Below are positions 32,724-44,300 of a stretch of DNA of 64,000 nt, piece by piece (the stretch's first letter is position 1; each line of letters begins with the position of its first letter). The DNA comes from Azolla caroliniana. Its lineage: Eukaryota > Polypodiophyta. A model generated the notes under the pieces. That model was not told the DNA's origin. It ran no database searches and saw only the letters and a program-made list of their open reading frames with translations. The translations under genes were made by a program, and so were the position numbers. The stretch is taken from positions 7,812,001-7,876,000 of the forward strand of contig JBHGNT010000002.1 of the NCBI GenBank assembly GCA_043228905.1, written 5' to 3'.

Positions 32724-33380
32724 TTAGTGTGGATCTATAGTAATGTTTTTTGTGTTGACTAGTGAAGACTGTAGATTTTTAGATTTAGTCCAACAAATTA
32801 TTGGTTTGGGGATGTGTTGTAGTAGAGGATCTTCTTGGAGGTTTAAGTGTAGGCTAGTAAGGGTTTCTTTTATTCCTAGATTAGGGGCTTGGTGTGTGAA
32901 TTTTTGTTTAAAGATTATGGGTGTGGGGGTTTGGTTAATGGTTTTGTTTGAGAGGAGAGTTGGTCTAAGGGAATAGGGGTGTTTTTTTAATATATTGAGG
33001 ATAAAGTGTGTAGGGTATCCTCGTGCTCGTAGTTTATTAAAAAATAGTTGTTGCATTTTTAAATAACCTTGGGCTGTACTTTCTCTAATAATGTATCTTT
33101 TAAGTTCGTTCGAGAGGAAGCTTGTTTTGACGTGGATAGGATGTGTCGAGGTGAAGGGTATATATTGGTAAGTATTGAGTTCTTTTTGAAAACAATTAAA
33201 GATGAAATTATTATTAGCGAAGTTTATCTAAAGGTCGAGAAAAGGAAGTTTAGTGAGAGTGGTTTGGATGGTTAGTTTAATGGAGTTTTGAGTGGTAATA
33301 CTATAGAAATTTAGGTAGTCTAAGAGTTGTGTTTTCATACCGGTCCATACTCCAAAGACATCGTCAATATATCTCGTCCA
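32724..33380 (-). pseudogene. Penelope-type reverse transcriptase, C-terminal part
   Basis: Minus strand reads RYIDDVFGVWTG, LLDYLNFYSITTQNSIKLTIQ and LPFLDL, then after one stop FQKELNTYQYIPFTSTHPIHV, NELKRYIIRESTAQGYLKMQQ and LRARGYPTHFILNIL. The pattern (Y-I-D-D plus F/W, the FLDL block, an H-P-x-H-type block, then R-x-R/A-G-Y-P) is that of Penelope-like RTs, not LTR or ordinary LINE RTs. Catalytic Asp residues are present. No GIY-YIG endonuclease is seen in the 110 residues at the end, suggesting the endonuclease-lacking type. The 5' half is absent. Confidence 0.7.
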
Positions 33381-35130
33381 TGCACAATTATTTGGCCTTC
33401 TTCCACTATGAAGCACCAAGGTGCATAAACCGCACATGCATTCCCTGGTCGACGATGTACCCGACCGACACCAGGTTCTTTGTGATTGTCGGAACATGTA
33501 GTACGTTCATCAGCTTTCTCTTTTGTCCGACATGGCTTAAGGGAACTTCTTCAACATGCACAATTGAGTGAGGAGTGTCATCTCCGGTTTCGACAACTCC
33601 CGGTTACTCTGGCTTTTCCAATAACAGGAACCACTCTTCGTGGCTCGTCATGTGGTTAGATGCTCCGGAATCAACATACCATACTTCCTTTTATTTGGAG
33701 GTGGTCTTCTTCATCGAGTTAGCCTTGTGCTTCATCACAAAGGCTGACCCTTTTTCAGTCTTCCTGGTTCCGGATCCTTCCAATCCTTCAGCGTAGTGCG
33801 AGCTTCGCCAGTTTCCCTATTTAGCCTTGCCGGATCCAGATTTATCCGAATCGGTGCACTTCTTCCAACATTCACTCCCTCGATGGCCTTTCGTGCTGCA
33901 ATACCAACATTCCGTTTCGGTCTTTGATTTCCGGTTTTCGGCGCCGCTTTGACTCCCCCTGCTTGTGGAGGGTCCAAAATTGCTGTCACCACTTTATCTG
34001 TGCCTCTGATTCTGCTCTTGTCGGCCACCTCCATTGCGTGCCGACCCACCTCGTCCTCCACATCCACGAGGCTGATTTGCCTTCGTGTACCGCATCCGGT
34101 TGTTCGATTGAGTGGTCCTTGACCCACTCGCGTGATTTTCTTTGACCATCAGCATTGATTGCAGGTGGAAGAAGGACAATGGCTTCTCCTTGGTGCAAAT
34201 TGTTGTCTAGATTGGCTCGTACTATTGTGCTAGACCACCAAGGCAAATTTGGACCATCTTGTCTTAGCCCACCATCATGTTGATGGAACCGAGCGTGTCA
34301 CAAATCCCCTTGATCTTGGTGGTGTAGTCGGAAACTGACACATCCCGTTGCCGGATATTGTTGAGCTCTTCCAAGAGCTGCAACTTCCGAGTCGTGGTAC
34401 TTGCGGCAAAAATCTTTCTGAGATTTACCTACGCCTCCTTCAGGGATTTTGCATCTCTGATATAGCCAACCATTTGGTCATGCACACAGGACCAAGGCAG
34501 TACAACACCCTGCTCACTCCTTGCTGCCAGACCGAGAAGTCCTTGTGTGCCGAATCCGGCGCTGCTTCATTTGCTCCTTCCACTTATCTCTAGTATCCGT
34601 ACCCTAGTAGGTACTAGTGCATTTTATACGACCAGGATGCATAGTTGTTCCTGTCGAGTTTTTCTATCTGAACCGAACTCGCCATGCTTTTGTCCATCCT
34701 TGTCTTCTTTCTTCTGTTCTTTTTTGGATATTAGGGTTGTCTTCGAATGCGTTAGTTGGCTACAAAGGTTCTCCACCCTTGCATTCTCATACCATGTAAA
34801 GAATAGCGTGCGAAAGCTTGTAGACAAACTGGCTTAGCCGGATTACACCAATAAAACAAAGAATGAAGGTTTAATGGAAGCTTAAGAACAAAGAATACAC
34901 AGGAGGGATAGAGAGAGCAGAAAACTTAAACTTAATTCAAAATAATAATAATCTGTACATAGAATGTGCTTAGAGAGCACTTTTATACAAGTCCATGAAA
35001 GGACTGACAGAAGTACTGACAAGTACTTCAATGCTCATACGAGCGACTGACACTGACTCCTAAACATATGCCTATGTACTAGGCTAGATTTGTAAGCCTC
35101 TAATGGCCTACCAGTTATAATCCAATCCAG

Positions 35131-36466
35131 TGTTGCGAAATAACGACGAGGACACGTGAACTTTGAGGCAAGACCCCAAGGCCTCCGACCGGAAGATATC
35201 AAATTCGTATGCTTATATTAAACAATTAATGGAAAATGAGAAAGATTGACAAATTTCATTAATAAATAGAAAAGAAAAATTACAATCAATCCCAAGATTT
35301 GGATTACAAAAGTTTTATCTTAAGGAGATTACTAGAATAATAGATTAGAAGAAACTAAGATATGGATTCAATAGAGATTTAGGGTTCTTTGGCTTTTCTA
35401 AGAGATTATGGTTTATGAGTTCAATAGCTTCCATATGGAAAATTAGGGTTTTTGGCTTCAATAAGATACAGGAGCTCAGAAGGAAAAAAGAAAAAAAAAT
35501 TAAGATAATATGGAGAGAGCATGAGTGTAGGAAAAAAATGGAATTTTATATGGAGTTCTCCCTTGATCATCTACATGTCCACTTTTTGTTGCATGGCCTC
35601 TACTTTTAGTTACATCTTTTTTAGTTACATCTTTTTTAGCTTTCTCTTTTAGTTACATCTTTTTTTAGTTGCATGGCTTTTTCTTTTAGTTGCATGCGAC
35701 CGTCCACATGACCTTTACTTTAGTTTTCTTCACTTCCATTTAATTAGCCACATGATCCTATCATCTGTTCGGTTTACGTCCAGCCTTGTCCGGTCACCGA
35801 TTCCGTCTGATCGCCGATTGTCGCCGCCTCACCAGCTCTGCCGCCGGTTCCGGTTTGCTTACCGACCGATTCCGGGTTTTGCTTACCGGTCGGGTCCGGT
35901 TTCACTTACCAGTCTAGGTCCGGTTTTGCTTACCGATTTTGCTTACTGACCGGTTTCAGTTTTGCTTACCGGTCGGGTCCGGTTTCACTTACCAATCTAG
36001 GTCCGGTTTTGCTTACCGATTTTGCTTACTGACCGGTTTCAATTTTTCTTACCGACCAGTTTCCGGTTTTGCTTACCAGTCGGGTCCGGATCTGGTTTTG
36101 CTTACTGGTCTGGGTTCCGGTTTTGCTTACCGGCAGGTTTCCAGTTTTTGGGAACTTAGCCACCATGATCCATCAAGACAAAGTGGCGAAAGAGCTCTTA
36201 CCACAAATGAAAATGAGGGGTCTCAAAGTGCTTATATAGCCAGGGCCTTAAGTTTCCTATCTATGTGGGATACTTCAAAATTCTATTTTCCCTATCTTCT
36301 CAAGCTTTATCTCCACCTAAGTTGATATGTAGTTGTCTATTTTGTATGTAATAAAATACGTTTTGAAGCTCTTGAGTACATCCATATTCCTATAACAAGC
36401 TACTAATCTACTCTAAAATAATTGTTTCATTCTTTTCTTAAATAGTGTGTGAAGATTCACATGACA
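35131..36466 (-). repeat. 3' LTR of F
   Basis: 1336 bp. Contains an array of units like GGTTTTGCTTACCGG at about 35850-36150 (plus strand), longer than in the partner LTR. Repeated TTAGTTGCAT units lie near 35605-35690. Confidence 0.85.
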
Positions 36467-36533
36467 TTTGCCCCCACCAAACCTGCACATCCACCGGTAT
36501 TTGTCAATTTCGGTGAAGCTTGACTTTTATTTA

Positions 36534-37418
36534 CTATATTTCTTCATCGATGCCCAAGACAGAATCGTCAAAAGCTTCGAATCCAATTACTATTCTATCT
36601 CTTCTCTTGAAAATCTTGATTCTTTTACCAGAAATTGGCAAAGCAAGTGGTGTACCATCCAGTTCTTCGAAATGATATGTTGCATTTTCTTCCACTTTCT
36701 TCACCACATATGGTCCAAACCATCGTTGTGAAAATTTTCGAGCCGTACTATGTTGGTTGTCTAGGCCACTGTCATAGACTAGCACCCAATCTCCTTCAAC
36801 GATTTTCCTCAGACGAAGACGATGTCGTTTATCAAAGTCTTTTTGGTTCTTTAGCCTTGCATTCTTTAGCCGCGCTTTAGCCACCTCTATATCTTCCAAA
36901 TTCCGCTCCAACTATTGAATCCTCAATACTAGAAGATCTTCTCTACTTATCTCATCTTGCCATGACAATGCAAACCATGAAATAATACTTTGTTCTATAG
37001 GCATTATCGGCTTTTGTCGGAATATGAGCTCTGCCAGCATGTATCCCATCACCGTGCTATGAGTAGTCCTATCAGCCCATAGTGCAAATGGCAATAGACA
37101 TGGCCATTCTCCTATTTTCCCATGGCAAGCTTTCACTAAAACCTTCACAATCGGTCCATGTCCACGTTCCACCTTCCCATTTGCTTCCGGATTATACGCC
37201 ATGGTAAGAGATAGTTTGATTCCCATCCTAGAGAAGAATTCTCTAGCTTCATTGGTGTCCAGTTCGCCTCTATCAGCCATTATCTTGCCGACGCATCCAT
37301 ATATGCAAATAACATCTTCAAGATGAAATTTGCATACTGATGATGTTTCTTTAGTTCTCAATGCTCGCCTTTCAACTTGATTGGTAAGATCTTCTCTTGC
37401 ACGCACAAGATACCTCAT
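36534..37418 (-). pseudogene. Integrase of F
   Basis: Reads MADRGELDTNEAREFFSRMG and LTMAYNPEANGKVERGHGP (second Asp and Glu regions present), then a C-terminal domain with WFGPYVVKKVEENATYHFEEL (GPY/F-type module). The first core Asp appears replaced by Ala (WMVAIVMMP, about 37450), by comparison with the expected D in that block. One frameshift separates it from the upstream zinc region. No chromodomain is seen. Confidence 0.8.
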
Positions 37419-37516
37419 CTACCATAGCCCCATTGGCATCATTACAATGGCCACCATCCACTTGTAATGCATAGCCAACAGGTAAGTCGGATGAAGTTTA
37501 TCTCGATGGCGAATAT

Positions 37517-39595
37517 TCAAAAACATCTGACATTCCTTACATGTTTCCACATAAGCCACCAATATTTCTCCTTAAGCTTCGCAAACGTAGACCATATTCC
37601 TCGATGGCCTGCAAAAACTCTATCATGAAATTCAGACATTAGTTTTTGTCGATCCTCAAGCTTGCAGAAAACTCTCATCGGAGTCCCATTCTTCTTTTTT
37701 GCATGCCTCCAAAGAGCTTTATCCTTAAGGAAATACTTATATACTTTCTTCGGAATTCGATGGAATTCTTCCGTCGACCATGATTCATCTTTTTGGAGAG
37801 AACTCAAGTATTTCCCGATCTCCACGAATTCTCCTTCGTAGTCCTCTTCTATGAAAGTAGTTAGCACCCAAGCGTAGGAACTTGTAAAGAAATCCAAGCC
37901 AACATCCTCCTCATCAGAATGTCGATCTTCTTCTCCGTTGTATCTCGCTCGTGATAACATGTCTGCAACGACATTACGCTTCCTAGCTACATGACGGATC
38001 TCCAGGTTGAGTGATTTGATATATTCAATCCAACGCAACATGGCAATATCTAGTGTATTGCAACCAGATATCATACCCAATATTGGTAAGCAATCTGTCT
38101 CAATTATGACTTCTGCTCCAATAAGTTAATCATGATCAGATTTGATTGCCGAGACGATTCCCTATAGCTCTCTCTTCACTTGGGCATACCTTCTTTGCCT
38201 GTCACTCAACACTTTCGCGCCAAACCGAATTGCATATCTGTTGCAATCTTCGTCTTCTTGGTTGATAACCCATCCGATTCCAATTGGACTAGTATCCACG
38301 GTCACGAAAATGGGCTTGCCATATGAATAGTCCGCTTTCCATAATGCAGGTGCCTCCATCAATAATTTCTTCAGCCTTCGGATGGCGATTGTATGCTCGC
38401 TCGTCCATTCGAACATCCACTTCTTCTTTAGTAGACCATATAATGGCTCAGCAATGTGGGTGTAGTGTGGAATCCAAATATGATAAAACGTGCATGCTCC
38501 AAGGAACCTTTGAACCTCCATTTGGGTTACGCATTCTTCTTTCATGTGTTGGATTGCATTCACCTTGGATGGCGAAGGCTTCCGACCATATGCTCCACAC
38601 AAGTGACCTACCACCAAGATCTCCGGTTGCCCGAATGCGGATTTTTCTCCCGAAAATGTCAAATTCGCATCTTCGAGCCTTTGGAGCACCTTCTCGCAAT
38701 CTTTCATATGATCCACGACGAACTTTCTACATCCATCCTTATCTTTTGATTCATCCTTCTCTTCATCCGAACATCCTTTTATCGAGATATCATCTAAGAA
38801 TGGCATTGTGATATCCGGGATGCAATCCTTCAAGACCTTGTTCGTGGCATTCACCATATGAGCCACCGAGTTCGTTGCGCCTTGAGGTGAGGTACACATC
38901 CGCACCAACCCGATTGGAGTTCTCATGGTTGTAATGTCACGACTGTCGACCGCCAACTAGAATTGATTGTAGCCAGAGTAGAGATCGTCGATGGAGTAGA
39001 TGAACCAGCTCGCAAACACCTTGGCAAATTCATCCACAATCAGACCGATTCCAGCATTCCGAATTGTCACCTTGTTGACGGGTTGAAGATCTTGAATGAA
39101 TCACAACGATCCATTCTTCTTCGGCACCGTGAACCACCTATTAGAATAAGGAGTGTTCGACGGTTCTAGAATTCCCATCCTCACGTTCTCCTTTAAGAGC
39201 TCGATCAGCTTCGGTAGGTGTGCTCTCGGAACCGGTATCGGTTTCAAATTCCAAGGCACATGCACCAGCGTGCAGATCACCATCGGTTCTACCGTCCTTG
39301 GATTAGCACACCCGATTTCTTGTGGGAAAAACGCGAAAGCCTTCCCATGTCTTTCAAGCATTCCACGAAGCATCCGCTCCTCTTCAGGGAGGAGGAAATC
39401 TTCCCTTCCAACACGTAGCTTCCCTTTTGTCTCATCAGTGAAGATGTGACCAATTGTATTTGGATTCCTTAAGCTTGGATCTTTTGCAACTTCCTTCATC
39501 TTTTGCCATCTATCTTCCAGTAGCAGAACTACAACTGGCTTGATCTTCCTATCCACAGTTTTATATTTTGTGTTGACTTCAACTTCCTCCATCAA
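37517..39595 (-). pseudogene. Reverse transcriptase, RNase H and integrase zinc region of F
   Basis: RT: FTVPKKNGSL, TPIGLVRMCTSPQGATNSV, and catalytic FLDD at 38789-38800. RNase H: KPIFVTVDTSPIGIGWVIN, AKVLSDRQRRYAQVKREL, then IEYIKSLNLEIRHVARKRNV (about 38010-38040) and ADMLSRARY. The integrase H2C2 start follows: FHDRVFAGHRG. All in one frame, with stops near 39100, 38957, 38160 and 38133. Confidence 0.85.
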
Positions 39596-39949
39596 GAGGC
39601 CTCAATGATATTCATCAATGATAGTTTACATGTTGACAGAGTTAACCGAAATCACATGTTGATGGTGAGGATAGCTCAAGTCCACGACTTCCTCGATTTC
39701 GCCGATGGTGTCGTTAAATGAGGGTTCCTCCAGAATATAAGACACGAATTCTTCTTCTTCGATTATGCTTTCTTCTTTCAGAACTCTCGAAGTCTTGTAT
39801 TCGATGTTTGTCCTTGTTGAGTAGTGTTAGTTTGCATGCGCCACTAGGTGTGACACATGTTGCTTCTCCTTGCAATCCTTGCGCTCTACTTCTTTGTGGG
39901 GACTTATGATTGCCCGGACTATTTGTACCCCATGTTTCCATAGTCCACT

Positions 39950-40753
39950 TTAAACATTCGAGGATTCGCCTCCAAGGCTATCTCGGTTCCTTTCGTGATT
40001 AGCTCGTACCGTCAAGAATTGAACAGATCTTTTACTATCTAGACTCTTGACACGTGTGAAGGCTGCTCCATTATCGAACACCTTGGTCTCCATCCAGGAC
40101 GATGTTATGTACGGTTGTCCTAGGATGACAGGATGCGAAGCCGAGTCTTGCACGAAGAAGTGTTGATCAATCTCCACATCCCCAATTGTGACTTTAACAT
40201 TGGGGCAAGCTCCATACAAGTCCTCCGTGGCCTTCGTCGTTGCTCGAATCTTCCATCCATGGTTTGTATTAATCGGCCATCTTCCTTTCTTGTAGAACTC
40301 GGTCGACATGAGATTGATCTTTGAGCCATGGTCAATCAAAGCGACCACGGTCTCTTTCTTCTCCCCGATCTTGACCGGTGTCTCCATTGTCACTCTTGCC
40401 CAATGAGGTCGAGAGTAATGGCCATCCGCCACCTCTTCTTCTTCCTCCTCCTCTTCCGATCTTGCCATGGTTATGGCACTTGTTTTCACCTCCTCTTCAT
40501 CAAATTGTTGCCGCTTCCTTTTAATAAGGTCCACGATAGTATCATGGAACTCCTTCTTCGCGATCCCAAGTAGCTCTCTCAAACTAAGGTTGACATGACT
40601 ATCTAAAACCTTCTCCTCAAGGACCTTCCGAAAGTTAGTTGTTTGTTCTATGTCCGACCTTAGCTTGTAAGTCGGTGCCGCTCGTTCTTTTCCTTCCTTT
40701 GTTGATTCTTCGACCTCCATCCGAGCAGGTTGGCTCGATCCACCGGGCTTCAT
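39950..40753 (-). pseudogene. Protease region of F with DHGS motif
   Basis: A conserved leader (YKLRSDIEQTTNFRKVLEEK; SLRELLGIAKKEFHDTIVD) precedes the retropepsin motif VALIDHGSKINLMS (near 40320) and the later ILGQPYI block (near 40110). DHGS is also present in B1. The segment is in frame with gag, separated by stops near 40832 and 40785. Whether an H at the second position allows activity cannot be judged from sequence alone. Confidence 0.75.
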
Positions 40754-40831
40754 GTTTGCTTCTCCAACCTCTTTTCTTGGGATAGGTTAAGGTGGCCCTT
40801 CTTTCCCTCCGTTCCTCGTGTTAGGACACTT

Positions 40832-42130
40832 TCATGTGCCATCTTCTTCGCCGGTTCTTTTTCTCTTCTCTTCGACAAGGGCTTCATAGCTGTCACACAC
40901 AACCTCCGCAAAGCTTGTGTTTTCGTCGATTGGATCTAACCATCCGGTAGCTCGTCGCACGTTCCGGTCAGCAAGTTTTAGATCCTCCGAATTGATTTTT
41001 CCTTTTTCTTCGCACTTGAAGACCGTCGGCCAAAACCCAGCTCCTGGCTTGATCATTTTAAGATTCTCTTTTCCAACTCGTATCTTGGCCGAAGCGGCAT
41101 AGTGCATAGCTTCCACATGCCTTGCATCTTCCTCTTCTATGATCTTTTTCAGTCCACCTCTTCCAAAGTTCACTCGTAGTGGCTTCCGGGTCTCGCTCGA
41201 GTGAATCATGTTGGCATCCAAATAGACGACATTCTTGCGGATAGCATCTTGCAAGTTAGCACATTCCCTTCGTGAGTGCTCGAAACTATCGCACCACACA
41301 CATCTATACGCTTCTTTCCCCTTTGGCCCATGTTGACCTAAGTTGGCTAGCGATACCGCTTCAAACTTCTTGGAGAGCACTTTGATTATAGACTCCTCCA
41401 TTGCTTTCTTGTCAAAATTGTTAATCGGCTTGCTAGGCTTGATCGTCGTAGGTGCCTTCATCCACGATTGTGGATTCTTGACCTCAACTTCCTCTTGCCA
41501 TTGTCGCGGCTTATCAAAATGGTTGCAACCCTTCTTCACTGCCACCCAGTCCGCTACCAAGCCATTTGGTTGCGTTTCATCCTCCAAATAGATACCCAAT
41601 TCGCGCTAATCTTTCGCATCCACTGCCTTTAGGACTAGTAAGACTTTATCTCTATCGAGAACTCGTTGATCAGCACTCGGAAGTTGGTTGTACTTCTGGT
41701 CGAATTTGGCATAAACTCCCGATGCACACAGATTCTTCCCTTTCTTCTCGATCCAATTCATTAACGTATGCTGAGTCATCCGTGATGCGTCTTCAAGCAT
41801 GTATTCAGTGAGAAGAGCCCTTTCGAACTCCGCCCAAGTTGCATGCTCGTTTTGGATCTCCATCACGTGCTCACGGATCCCGGGTTCTACCACACGCTTA
41901 AAGCTTGAAATTTGTTTCGAATCATGGACATCTCTTTGTTGCATCTCGTTCCGATGGGTAGCAAGGAAATTTGTGATGTTCTTGCTACTGAATCTTCAAG
42001 CTGTCTCCACAGTTCGGTCAACAGCTTTGTCGACTAAAGCCTCCCGATCTCTCTCTTTCAGCATGAATTCAACGACGGACACCATGCCTTTCATCAATTC
42101 TTCTCCTTGAGTTCCACTTGTTGAAGCCAT
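40832..42130 (-). pseudogene. Gag of F
   Basis: Starts at the ATG at 42130, 34 bases inside the primer site. A capsid-like part (HATWAEFERALLTEYMLEDAS, YNQLPSADQRVLDRDKVLLV) is followed by a CX2CX4HX4C zinc knuckle (CVWCDSFEHSRREC, near 41290). Two in-frame stops (about 41985 and 41606) interrupt about 433 codons. Confidence 0.8.
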
Positions 42131-42163
42131 CTTCGCACTTGATATCCTCCTACTGCCTCATTT

Positions 42164-42181
42164 CACGTTGGGTTCACCAAA
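42164..42181 (-). other. Primer-binding site of F
   Basis: Minus TTTGGTGAACCCAACGTG, two bases (TC) after the LTR end GCGACA. Same site type as A3 and B1. Confidence 0.7.
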
Positions 42182-42183
42182 GA

Positions 42184-43328
42184 TGTCGCAAAATTACGAC
42201 GAGGACACGTGAACTTTGAGGCAAGTCCATGGGGCCTCCAACTGGAAGATATCAAATTTGTATGCTTATATTAAACAATTAATGGAAAATGAGAAAGATT
42301 GACAAACTTCATTAATAAACAGAAAAGAAAAATTACAATCAATCCCAAGATTTGGATTACAAAAGTTTTATCTTAAGGAGATTACTAGAATAATAGATTA
42401 GAAGAAACTAAGATATGGATTCAATAGAGATTTAGGGTTCTTTGGCTTTTCTAAGAGATTATGGTTTATGTGTTCAATAGCTTCCGTATGGAAAATTAGG
42501 GTTTTTGGCTTCGATAAGATAAGGGAGCTCAGAAGGAAAAAAGAAAAAAAAATTAAGATAATATGGAGAGAGCATGAGTGTAGGAAAAAAAATGGAATTT
42601 TATATGGAGTTCTCCCTTGATCATCTACATGTCCACTTTTTGTTGCATGGCCTCTACTTTTAGTTGCATAGCTTTCTTTTTTAGTTGCATCTTTTTTTAG
42701 TTGCATGGCTTTTTCTTTTAGTTGCATGTGACCGTCCACATGACCTTTACTTTAGTTTTCTTCACTTCACTTTAATTAGCCACATGATCCTATCATCCGT
42801 TCGGTTTGCGTCCTAATTCGATCGCCGATTCTGTCCAATTGCCAATTGTCGCCGCTAGTTCTAGTTTGCTTACCGGCCGATTCTAGGTTTTGCTTACCGG
42901 CCGGTTTCTAGTTTTGTTTACTGGCCGGGTCCGGTTTTGCTTACCAGTCCAGGTTCCGATTTTGCTTACCAGTCGGTTTCCTGTTTTGCTTACCAGCCAA
43001 TATCCGGTTTTTGGCACTTAGCCACCATGATCCATTAAGACAAAGTGGCGAAAGTGCTCTTACCACAAATGAAAATGAGGGGTCTCAAAGTGCTTATATA
43101 GCCAGGGCCTTAAGTTTCCTATCTATGTGGGATACTTCAAAATTCTATTTTCCCTATCTTCTCAAGCTTCATCTCCACCTAACTTGATATGTAGTTGTCT
43201 ATTTTGTATGTAGTAAAATTCGTTTTGAAGCTCTTGAGTACATCCATATTCCTATAACAAGCTACTAATCTAATCTAAAATAATTGTTTCATTGCTTTTT
43301 TACATAGTGTGTGAAGATTCACATGACA
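42184..43328 (-). repeat. 5' LTR of F
   Basis: 1145 bp, minus start TGTCATGTGAATC at 43328. Matches 35131-36466 throughout but with fewer GGTTTTGCTTACCGG units (about 42865-43010). Confidence 0.85.
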
Positions 43329-43400
43329 CCAGCAATCGGATCCAGCTCCTAGTTTCGGATACCATCCAGACACCCATCCCGATCCGATTGAGCTTGCTCA

Positions 43401-44145
43401 CAAGCTCCACCGTTGGCTTTCGTGATGTCTTGTCAGTAATGGAAGTTGTATTCTCGGGGTTTCTCTTTGTTGTGTCGGCCTTGGCCAAATCGTCCTCTTC
43501 TTCCCTGACCCTGTGCTCTTCCTCCATTGAAGTTCGAATAGAGCATTTGTCATTCTTGCATATTGCTTCTTGCTCGAACATGATTGTCCTCAACTAGCAA
43601 CATCGACTAGGATCAAAGGAGGGAGGATTGTCCCTCGCGAGGATAACTGACCAAATAGCTCCGAACCAAGATGCTAAGCCTCCGAGGCAAATTTGCACCA
43701 TTTCATCGTGGTCAATGCTAACATTGATCAACCCGAGGGCATTACACGGCTCCTTGATCTTCAAGGTGTAGCTACTAATTGACATGTCCCTCTGTTGTAT
43801 ATATAGCATTCAACTCTTGACGGAGTTGAACTTTCTTGCGGTCGTGTTGGCTGCGAAAATCTTCTTGAGGTTCCCTCGTGCCTCCTTCGGCGTTTTGGCC
43901 TCTCAGATGTAGTCGAGGATGTGATCATGGATGCATGATGCAAGGCACTACAACACACAACTCACCGCTTTCTTTCAAGCTCGGTAGTTGGCATGTGTTG
44001 GGTTGGGTTGATTCCTGTTTGCCCCTTTGACATAACTCCAATAGAATTAACCGACAAGGTATTGGTGCATCTTGTACCCCCATGATGCAAAGTTGTTGCT
44101 ATTGAGCTTTTCAATAGGAAGAGCGCTTCCCATCTGTGTATTCAT
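43401..44145 (-). pseudogene. Gag of copia K
   Basis: From the ATG at about 44145: MGSALPIEKLNSNNFASWG, then DEMVQICLGGLAS (near 43690), LARDNPPSF, and the Arg/Gly-rich segment GRAQGQGRRGRFGQG (in another frame, near 43500). Same layout as C1 gag. It is cut at 43400 by the E2 LTR. Confidence 0.75.
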
Positions 44146-44300
44146 GTTGAGCTTCTTCTTCTTCTTCTTCTTCTTCTTCTTGATGTGAATTGTACAAATG
44201 ACTGCTACAATGATCAGTCAATTCTTGTCGAATGAGGAATCAGGCACAACAAACGCAGAGGTGATGAGCTTCGATCAAGCAACCATGTGCTCTCATACCA

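Larger units (their letters stand above)
32316..33380 (-). mobile_element. Penelope-like element fragment, 5' truncated
   Basis: A 1065-bp insertion in the E2 pre-integrase region, flanked by an exact 25-bp direct repeat (32291-32315 and 33381-33405). That is far longer than LTR-element duplications and is typical of target-primed insertion. It begins at the catalytic region of an RT (RYIDDVFGVW) and runs through the rest of the ORF. A long purine-rich tract and degenerate TTTAGGG repeats (plus strand) follow. Nothing LTR-like is present. Confidence 0.75.
30589..34794 (-). pseudogene. Copia E2: gag, protease, integrase, RT
   Basis: Minus strand, from the primer site at about 34794 (TGGTATGAGAATGC, degenerate). 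Gag with RGCGGRGGSARNGGG-type sequence lies near 34060; protease and pre-integrase near 33500-33700 (CMTSHEEW-type region); integrase near 31700-32100 (FVSFIDDYSRHMWIYLIEKK). A linker rich in S/E/D (30950-31340) precedes the RT start ([19 protein letters not shown]). Many stops and shifts. A Penelope-like insertion occupies 32316-33380. It is the same family as C1, E1 and N. Confidence 0.75.
35131..43328 (-). mobile_element. Full-length gypsy LTR retrotransposon F
   Basis: An 8198-bp element, minus strand. 5' LTR 43328-42184, primer site 42181-42164, gag, protease, RT, RNase H, integrase, purine tract (TTGGTGGGGGCAAA), 3' LTR 36466-35131. The target duplication is the 4-bp CCAG. From the gag ATG to the integrase zinc region (42130-37517) all domains lie in one frame broken only by stops; the rest of integrase is in another frame. 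The LTRs have diverged and differ in repeat number. Confidence 0.9.
34795..43400 (-). repeat. 5' LTR of copia E2, split by gypsy F
   Basis: The pieces 34795-35130 and 43333-43400 together match the E1 LTR in order. The minus start TGAGCAAGCTC is at 43400 and the end TTCTTTACA at 34795, next to a TGGTAT primer site. The F insertion falls between them with CCAG duplicated (35127-35130, 43329-43332). Confidence 0.8.

Noticed and set aside
35850-36150. CRISPR-like direct repeats
   Set aside because: The units are contiguous LTR minisatellites with no unique spacers, in a plant genome.
21458-43400. E1 and E2 as two ends of a single element with near-matching flanks (CAACC and CAAGC)
   Set aside because: The flanking copia gag pieces come from different positions of gag and do not join, and the RT segment is present twice.
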